Part shown: positions 58,956 through 64,000 of the stretch, in pieces
Position numbering within the stretch: the first letter of the stretch is position 1
How the letters are laid out: each line of letters opens with the position of its first letter
Translations under genes and position numbers: made by a program
Assembly (NCBI RefSeq): GCF_001418655.1
Contig: NZ_LIQZ01000146.1
Coordinates: forward strand, 1 to 64,000
DNA from: Streptomyces phaeochromogenes
Lineage (GTDB): Bacteria > Actinomycetota > Actinomycetes > Streptomycetales > Streptomycetaceae
Reading direction: 5' to 3'
DNA: 64,000 bases
Notes under the pieces: generated by a model
The model's database searches: none
What the model saw: the letters and a program-made list of their open reading frames with translations, nothing else
Told to the model about the DNA's origin: nothing

Positions 58956-59636
58956 ATGGCAGGCAGACCGCTCATCGGAGTCAGCACATACCTGGAGACC
59001 GCACGCTGGGGCGTCTGGGAACTGGAGGCGGCACTGCTGCCGGCCGGCTACCCGCGCCTGGTCCAGTCGGCGGGCGGCCTGCCCGCGATGCTGCCACCGG
59101 ACGAACCCACCCGCGCGGCCGAGACCGTGGCCCGGCTCGACGGCCTGGTGATCGCCGGCGGCCCCGACGTGGACCCGTCCCGCTACGGCGCCGCCCGCGA
59201 CCCGCGATGCGGCCCCGAGGCCCGCGCCCGGGACACCTGGGAACTCGCCCTGATCGACGCCGCGTTGGCCTCCGGCACACCCCTCCTCGGAATCTGCCGC
59301 GGAATGCAGCTCCTGAACGTCGCCCTCGGCGGAACCCTCGTCCAGCACCTCGACGGTCATGTCGAGGCCGTAGCGGTCTTCGGCCGACACACGGTGAAGC
59401 CGGTCCCGGGTTCCCTCTACGCCGGCTTGATCCCCGAGGAAACCTCCGTACCGACCTACCACCACCAGGCGGTGGACCGCCTGGGCACAGGCCTCGCCCC
59501 CTCCGCCCACGCAACGGACGGCACGATCGAGGCAATCGAACTCCCCGGCCCCGGCTGGGTGTTGGGCGTCCAGTGGCACCCGGAGATGGGCGAGGACCCG
59601 CGCGTCATGTCCGGCCTGGTTCGAGCCGCTTCCTGA
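58956..59636 (+). CDS. Gamma-glutamyl hydrolase, class I GATase fold (PuuD-like)
   Basis: 226 residues: Cys nucleophile in LGICRGMQLLN, His-Glu in GVQWHPEM, and oxyanion region IAGGPDVDP. The family cleaves gamma-glutamyl amides, here probably the glutamylated intermediate, releasing glutamate. The ATG follows AGGGAG. A CGAGAC-G-GTCTCG palindrome (58853-58865) lies upstream after the regulator stop. Its stop overlaps the convergent phosphotransferase by 32 bases. Confidence 0.9.
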   Translation: MAGRPLIGVSTYLETARWGVWELEAALLPAGYPRLVQSAGGLPAMLPPDEPTRAAETVARLDGLVIAGGPDVDPSRYGAARDPRCGPEARARDTWELALIDAALASGTPLLGICRGMQLLNVALGGTLVQHLDGHVEAVAVFGRHTVKPVPGSLYAGLIPEETSVPTYHHQAVDRLGTGLAPSAHATDGTIEAIELPGPGWVLGVQWHPEMGEDPRVMSGLVRAAS

Positions 59637-60597
59637 GCCATTCGAGGGCGGCGTCGCCCTGGGCCCGCTGGAACACGCGGAGCGTCGGCAGGCCGGGCGG
59701 CGAGGGCCGCCTCGACTGTCCGACGAAGTATCCCGCCAGCGCCGCCAAGGTGGCCGTCACTCCGGCCGGGTCCGCCGCCCTCCCCAACGGGTGCCCGGTG
59801 AACAGCATTTCCGGATCAGGGCCGCCCTGTGCGCGGACGCACGGCAACATCACCAGGAGGTCGAACCAAGGGGCGGCCAGCTGGGCGTGCGGCCAGTCGA
59901 CGAAGAGCACACGATGCGGTGCGTTCCCCGGGGCCGTGAGGAGGATGTTGTCGGCGCGGAGGTCGCCATGGGCGAGGGTGTCGCCCGAGGCGAACTCGGC
60001 CCAGGGCGCGGCGAGTTCGGCGAGCGCGGGAAGATTCCGTACGGTCCAGGGGTCGAGGCCCTCGCCCCTGTCTCCGGCTCGGGCTCCGCGCCCCTCGTCC
60101 AGCATCTTCTGCCAGCCTCGGAAGGCGCGCGAGAGTGCCTCTCCGACCGGCGGGACGTCCACGGGGGACGGCGTGAGCGTGCGGCTGAGCTCCCCCACGG
60201 CGTCGAGAACGCACGCCAACTCGCCCTCCTCCCAAGGCACATGGGGCTGACGCCCGTCGATGTCCTCGAAGACGAGCGCCACCCAGTTCCCGTCGTCGTG
60301 CACTCCGAGCAACCTCGGTGCGGGGGTCTCGGTAGGCAGGGCGGCGGCGTTCCTCGCTTCGCGTCGGTGCATGTCCGGGCTGTCCGGGTTCGCCTCGGCG
60401 CTCACGGCCTTGACGAATGCCCGTCGGCCGTCCGCGGTCCTCACCCGCGCTGCCAACCCCGGCGAGAATCCGCCGGTCTGCGTGACCGCTTCCACAACGG
60501 GGGCGCCGAGCAGGTCCGCGACGGCTCGCCGCACCGGCTCGGGGACCGCTTCCCACGGGGTGCGGACGCCTGTCGCCGGCGGTGCGCTCATCGTCAT
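59605..60597 (-). CDS. APH-family phosphotransferase
   Basis: 330 residues: kinase-like fold with catalytic DLAHGDLRADNILL-type loop (LAHGDLRADNI) and FVDWPHA. N-terminal AFVKAVSAEANPD resembles small-molecule kinases. Aminoglycoside or other small-molecule phosphorylation is possible; the substrate is unknown. The ATG at 60597 with AGGG before it; a GTG or ATG two codons on is an alternative. Confidence 0.87.
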   Translation of the reverse strand: MTMSAPPATGVRTPWEAVPEPVRRAVADLLGAPVVEAVTQTGGFSPGLAARVRTADGRRAFVKAVSAEANPDSPDMHRREARNAAALPTETPAPRLLGVHDDGNWVALVFEDIDGRQPHVPWEEGELACVLDAVGELSRTLTPSPVDVPPVGEALSRAFRGWQKMLDEGRGARAGDRGEGLDPWTVRNLPALAELAAPWAEFASGDTLAHGDLRADNILLTAPGNAPHRVLFVDWPHAQLAAPWFDLLVMLPCVRAQGGPDPEMLFTGHPLGRAADPAGVTATLAALAGYFVGQSRRPSPPGLPTLRVFQRAQGDAALEWLRKRLEPGRT

Positions 60598-60734
60598 GCC
60601 CTACATCGTCCGTCGGCAGCGCGCCCCGTCGCCACCACATTTGCCACGGCGGGTGCGACGGGGCTCCGCCCGGGTGCGATGGGGTGCCTCGGGCGGGTGA
60701 CCGGGTGAAGTGCCCCCGGTGGAGGGTCATGTAC

Positions 60735-60810
60735 GGGTGGGTGAGCGCTGGTCGTAGCCACGCGGCGGAGCCGCAGATGTCACAGCCCCGCGCCTCCTAC
60801 GACCGCGTCA
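60735..60810 (-). repeat. Dispersed two-hairpin element, copy 7
   Basis: CCACGCGGCGGAGCCGC and AGATGTCACAGCCCCGCGCC (60750-60800) match copies 1 and 6. It straddles the LysR stop at 60797 and the hairpin second arm is degenerate. The rest of 60598-60734 is the phosphotransferase promoter region with no clear signal. Confidence 0.6.
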
Positions 60811-61747
60811 ACGTCAACAAGTCCCGCGCCGGTCCCGTAGGCCGATGCCCCACAGGCCAGACAGCCCGCAGATCGCGGCTCAGCCGGACCCCCTCCACGG
60901 GAATCTCGACGAGCCGCCGAGCAGACAACTCCTCCCCCAACGCCAGCTCGCTCAGAACCGCAGGCCCCGCCCCCGAAGCGGCAGACGCCTTGACCGCAGT
61001 CGTGGACGAGAGCTCGATCAGAGGGCGGGCCAGACCGCCGAGCGCCGCGTCCAGTACCTGTCGTGTCCCCGAGCCCTCCTCCCGCAGGATCAACGGCGCC
61101 CCCGCCAACTCCCCCGCGTCGAGCGCCCGCCGCCTCCGCGCCCACGCGTGCCCTGGTGCGGTGACCACGATCAGCCGGTCGTGGGCGATCACCACGGAGT
61201 CCAGGCCGCTCGGCACGGACACGCCCTCCACGAAGCCGAGGTCCGCCTCGCCGGAGAGCACGCGCTCGGCGACCACCGTCGAGTTCCCGGCGATCAGGGA
61301 CACCGCGGTGTCCGGCCGCTGTGCGCGCAGCGCGAGCAGCCACCCGGGCAGCAGGTACTCGGCGATCGTCATGCTGGCCGCGACCCGCAGCCGGGAGTCC
61401 CGCCGGTCCCGCAGGGCCTGTGCCCCGGCGTCGAAGGCCTCCGCGGCCTCCACCACCCGCCGGGCCCAGTCCGTCACCAGCGCCCCCGCGTCCGTGAGCC
61501 GCGACCCGGTGGGCGAGCGGTCGACCAGGGCGACCCCCAGCTGCCGTTCCATGGACCGGATCCGGCTGCTGGCGGCCGGCTGCGTGATCCCGACCTCCCG
61601 GGCGGCCCGCCCCAGACTCCCGAGCCGCGCCACGGCGAGCAGCAGCTCCAGCGCACCCAGATCGGGGACCCGATGCGACAGCCCACCCACCGGTATGGAC
61701 GCCGTCTCGCGAACCCCCTGGTCACTCGTCCCGTCATCCCGACTCAT
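60797..61747 (-). CDS. LysR family transcriptional regulator
   Basis: 316 residues: N-terminal HTH (LELLLAVARLGSLGRAAREV, TQPAASSRIRSMERQLG) and a LysR substrate-binding domain (SLIAGNSTVVAERVLSGEADLGF). A 25-residue extension precedes the HTH. Divergent from the TDT transporter, so it likely regulates it. ATG at 61747 overlaps its own predicted operator. Confidence 0.93.
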   Translation of the reverse strand: MSRDDGTSDQGVRETASIPVGGLSHRVPDLGALELLLAVARLGSLGRAAREVGITQPAASSRIRSMERQLGVALVDRSPTGSRLTDAGALVTDWARRVVEAAEAFDAGAQALRDRRDSRLRVAASMTIAEYLLPGWLLALRAQRPDTAVSLIAGNSTVVAERVLSGEADLGFVEGVSVPSGLDSVVIAHDRLIVVTAPGHAWARRRRALDAGELAGAPLILREEGSGTRQVLDAALGGLARPLIELSSTTAVKASAASGAGPAVLSELALGEELSARRLVEIPVEGVRLSRDLRAVWPVGHRPTGPARDLLTLTRS

Positions 61748-61769
61748 AAGCCCACCTTATGTCCTCATA
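61745..61769. promoter_or_regulatory. LysR box over regulator start codon
   Basis: CATAAG-CCCAC-CTTATG (61745-61761) is a 17-bp perfect inverted repeat with T-N11-A spacing (T61747, A61759), overlapping the LysR ATG. A second, shorter TATG-TCCT-CATA lies at 61758-61769. Confidence 0.6.
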
Positions 61770-61817
61770 GACCGGTACTCCCTGGTGGGCCGTCCCCCAC
61801 CGAGGCACGGTGAACTC

Positions 61818-63020
61818 ATGGCCACAGCCCACCCGCTCACCGCCACCACGGACAACACCAGCCATGCCAACCCCGGCCGCCCCACAAGGGCAAACGCGGA
61901 GGCAGCGGCAAAGTCATCCCCCTTCCGCCACCTCGGCCCCAACTGGTACGCCCCGGTGATGGGCACCGCGATCGTGGCCACCGCGGGCGCGGGCCTCCCC
62001 TTCGACGTCCCGGGCCTGCGCACGTTCTGCACTGCCATCTGGGCACTCGCCCTGGCCATGCTCATCGCACTCCTCGCTGCCCGAGCCGTCCACTGGACGC
62101 ATCACAGGGACCAGGCCCGCGCCCACCTCCTGGACCCGTCGATGGCCCCCTTCTACGGCTGCCTCTCCATGGCCCTGCTGGCCGTGGGCGGCGGCGCCCT
62201 GGTGGTCGGGCGGGACTGGATCGGCGTACAGGCGGCGGTCGCCCTGGACGTAGTGCTCTTCTCCACGGGCACCCTGATCGGCCTGGCGGCGGCGGTGGCC
62301 GTCCCGTACCTGATGGTCGTGCGCCACCGGGTGGACCCGTCCCAGGCCACCCCGGTGTGGCTGCTCCCCCTCGTCGCACCGATGGTCTCCGCAGCGCTCG
62401 GCCCCCTGCTCGTACCGCATCTCCCGGCCGGCCAGCCCCGCGAGACGCTGCTGCTCGCCTGCCTCGCGATGTTCGGCCTCAGCCTGCTGGCCACGCTCGT
62501 GATGCTGCCGATGATCTTCGCGCGCCTCGTCACGGGCGGCCCGCTGCCGCTCGCGCTCACCCCGACCCTGTTCCTGGTCCTGGGCCCGCTGGGCCAGTCC
62601 ACGACGGCCGTCGACAAGTTCGCCGTCGCAGCCCCGGGTGTGGTGCCCGCCCCGTACGAGGGGGGATTCGCGATCCTGCCGGTGCTCTACGGCGTCCCGG
62701 TGATGGGTTTCGCCCTGCTCTGGCTGGCGCTGGCCGCCGCCCTGGTGCTGCGGGCCCGCCGCCGGGGCATGGCCTTCGGCATGACCTGGTGGGCGTTCAC
62801 CTTCCCGGTCGGCACGTGTGTGACGGGCGCCGAGGGGCTCGCCCGGCACACCGGACTCGTCGTCTACGACGGGCTCGCGGTCGCCCTGTACGCCCTGCTC
62901 CTCGCGGCCTGGGCGGTGGCCGCCGTCCACACGGCCCGCGGCCTGGTCAGCGGACGGCTGCTCGCAGCGCCTCGCCGAGTACTCGCGGTGCCTGCACCAA
63001 CGACGGCCCGTACCACGTGA
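61818..63020 (+). CDS. TDT family (TehA/SLAC1-like) transporter
   Basis: 400 residues, about ten hydrophobic helices. NWYAPVMGTAIVATAGAGL is the signature N-terminal region (TehA NWYxxxMGT). The long run of helices fits sulfite/C4-dicarboxylate/tellurite-type exporters. The ATG at 61818 is the natural start; a very long frame upstream is only an artefact. Overlaps the convergent next gene by 74 bases. Confidence 0.9.
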   Translation: MATAHPLTATTDNTSHANPGRPTRANAEAAAKSSPFRHLGPNWYAPVMGTAIVATAGAGLPFDVPGLRTFCTAIWALALAMLIALLAARAVHWTHHRDQARAHLLDPSMAPFYGCLSMALLAVGGGALVVGRDWIGVQAAVALDVVLFSTGTLIGLAAAVAVPYLMVVRHRVDPSQATPVWLLPLVAPMVSAALGPLLVPHLPAGQPRETLLLACLAMFGLSLLATLVMLPMIFARLVTGGPLPLALTPTLFLVLGPLGQSTTAVDKFAVAAPGVVPAPYEGGFAILPVLYGVPVMGFALLWLALAAALVLRARRRGMAFGMTWWAFTFPVGTCVTGAEGLARHTGLVVYDGLAVALYALLLAAWAVAAVHTARGLVSGRLLAAPRRVLAVPAPTTARTT

Positions 63021-63666
63021 GATGGCGCCCGCCGACCAGCGCGCAGGGCAGCCCCGGGAACGCCTCCGGGCCGTCGTCGCTCGTGAAGCGGTACGGCTCG
63101 TCGGGCAGCACGACCAGGTCGAGGCCGGCGGCGCGCAGTTCGTCGACCGGGACGCGCGGATAGCGTTCGGCATGGCTCGCGTACGCGTTGTCGACGCCCA
63201 GCCGCGCCAGCACGTCCCCGGCGAAGGTGTCCCGTCCGACCACCATCCAGGGCCGCCGCCAGATCGGTACGGCGGCGCGCAGGCGCCTCTCCGGGCGGGG
63301 CGGGTCCAGCCAGGCCTCCTCGGCCTCGTCCAGCCACCGCGGCCGTGTCCGCAGTCCGCACGCGCGGACCACCCGGTCCAGTTCCCGAAAGGCCCCCGGC
63401 ACGTCCCGTACCTCGGTGACGAGCACGTCGAGTCCCGCTTCCCGCAGGGCGGTCAGGTCGGACTCGCGGTTCTCCTCCTCGTTGGCGATCACCAGGTCGG
63501 GCGCGAGGGCGACGATCCGCTCGACGTCCGGGTTCTTGGTGCCCTTGACGCGTACGACGTCGAGGCCGGCCGGATGGCTGCACCAGTCGGTCGCCCCGAC
63601 CAGGACGCCCGGCGCGGACACGGCGACGGCCTCGGTGAGCGACGGGACGAGTGACACCACTCTCAT
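62947..63666 (-). CDS. BtuF-like helical-backbone binding protein (cytosolic)
   Basis: 239 residues, MRVVSLVPSLTEAV and APDLVIANEEENRESD match the periplasmic-binding-like helical-backbone fold of cobalamin/iron-siderophore-binding BtuF homologs. There is no signal peptide, so it is probably cytosolic, as in many actinomycete solo copies. Catalytic or ligand residues cannot be named. Convergent overlap with the transporter stop. Confidence 0.82.
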   Translation of the reverse strand: MRVVSLVPSLTEAVAVSAPGVLVGATDWCSHPAGLDVVRVKGTKNPDVERIVALAPDLVIANEEENRESDLTALREAGLDVLVTEVRDVPGAFRELDRVVRACGLRTRPRWLDEAEEAWLDPPRPERRLRAAVPIWRRPWMVVGRDTFAGDVLARLGVDNAYASHAERYPRVPVDELRAAGLDLVVLPDEPYRFTSDDGPEAFPGLPCALVGGRHLTWYGPSLVQAPRVLGEALRAAVR

Positions 63667-63705
63667 GGCCGAACCACCCTCATGGCCGAGTACTCCGGAT
63701 GACGG

Positions 63706-64000
63706 TCATCGGCGTGGATCGTCCTCCACGGCCTCGATGTGGTCCGCGACCGCGACGATGAGCACGCGCGTCTCCGCGTCGGTCGCCCGCCACCGGTGCC
63801 GTACGCCGCCTGTCAGGTGCAGTGTGTCGCCGCGTCCCAGCCGGTACGCGCGGCCCTCCGCCTCGACCTCGACGGCGCCGTCGGCCACGTACATCAACTC
63901 GTCGTTGCGGTGCTGGAATTCGCGGCCGGCGTCGTGGTCGCCGGAGAACTCCATTGCGTGCAACTGGTGGTGACCGCGCACCAGGGGGCGCACTCGGGGC
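63706..64000 (-). CDS. Cupin domain protein, C-terminal part (cut by right edge)
   Basis: The minus-strand frame is open at the edge. Visible are about 98 residues of a cupin: HHQLHAMEFSGDHDAG, ELMYVADGAVEVE, GDTLHLTGGVRHRWRATD. This is the typical C-terminal sensor of XRE-cupin regulators, so a helix-turn-helix may lie beyond 64000. GTG codons at 63993 and others may be internal. Confidence 0.75.
   Translation of the reverse strand, partial: PRVRPLVRGHHQLHAMEFSGDHDAGREFQHRNDELMYVADGAVEVEAEGRAYRLGRGDTLHLTGGVRHRWRATDAETRVLIVAVADHIEAVEDDPRR

Overview
The window is chromosomal DNA from a high-GC actinomycete, almost certainly a Streptomyces or close relative. The evidence is the extreme G/C bias at third codon positions, frequent GTG starts, many 4-base ATGA/GTGA gene overlaps, and actinobacterial families (DUF1844, DUF1918, DUF2510, DUF6314, CGNR zinc finger, SpoIIE-type phosphatase). 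From memory, gene order around arg, pheST, infC and the glnA4-like gene resembles the SCO1570-SCO1615 part of S. coelicolor. argG sits beside argH here, whereas I recall it as distant in S. coelicolor. I see no rRNA, tRNA, insertion sequence, prophage or CRISPR array. It reads as core chromosome with local novelties.

Layout. 1-3.9 kb: a minus-strand MoxR/DUF58/VWA operon with a small secreted protein, a 30-codon coupling ORF and a Pro/Gly-rich protein cut by the left edge. 4-7.3 kb: an efflux pump with its TetR repressor and a palindromic operator, then an aldo/keto reductase. 7.4-10.3 kb: argG and argH, with an ARG-box promoter before argG. 10.4-12.8 kb: a secreted protein made of two identical 95-residue repeats, a pyridoxamine-oxidase-like flavoprotein and a secreted L,D-transpeptidase-like protein. 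13.0-16.0 kb: a three-gene extracytosolic flavin electron-transfer module (ferric-reductase-like membrane oxidoreductase, protein with two FMN-binding domains, ApbE flavin transferase). 16.05-16.5 kb: a degenerate 47-48 bp tandem array. 16.5-21.5 kb: argCJBDR.

21.5-37.3 kb is mixed: a double VOC protein, a CGNR regulator divergent from a lone SufS-type desulfurase, a secreted GH51 enzyme, DUF6314, a phosphoglycerate-mutase-like protein without catalytic histidines, MocR/EamA, DUF1918, a GHL10 glycosidase-like lipoprotein or secreted protein, a 3-hydroxyacyl-CoA dehydrogenase, a Nudix hydrolase, a TPR regulator and a SpoIIE-type phosphatase. 37.6-45.2 kb is translation core: pheST, a PAS histidine kinase, a SpoU methyltransferase, and rplT-rpmI-infC, where infC starts with AUC. 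pheS has a leader with two tandem hairpins that differ by a compensatory base pair.

45.6-54.4 kb holds DUF1844, SseB, a class A beta-lactamase-like protein, a subtilisin-like protease coupled to a Pro-rich repeat membrane protein, an alanine-racemase-fold enzyme and a DUF2510 protein. 54.5-59.6 kb is a catabolic cluster (gamma-glutamyl ligase GlnA4-like, aldehyde dehydrogenase, SDR, FadR-type regulator, gamma-glutamyl hydrolase) that fits gamma-glutamylated ethanolamine or polyamine use. 59.6-64 kb holds a phosphotransferase, a LysR regulator with a TDT transporter, a BtuF-like protein and a truncated cupin protein. A dispersed two-hairpin repeat element recurs at least seven times just downstream of stop codons.
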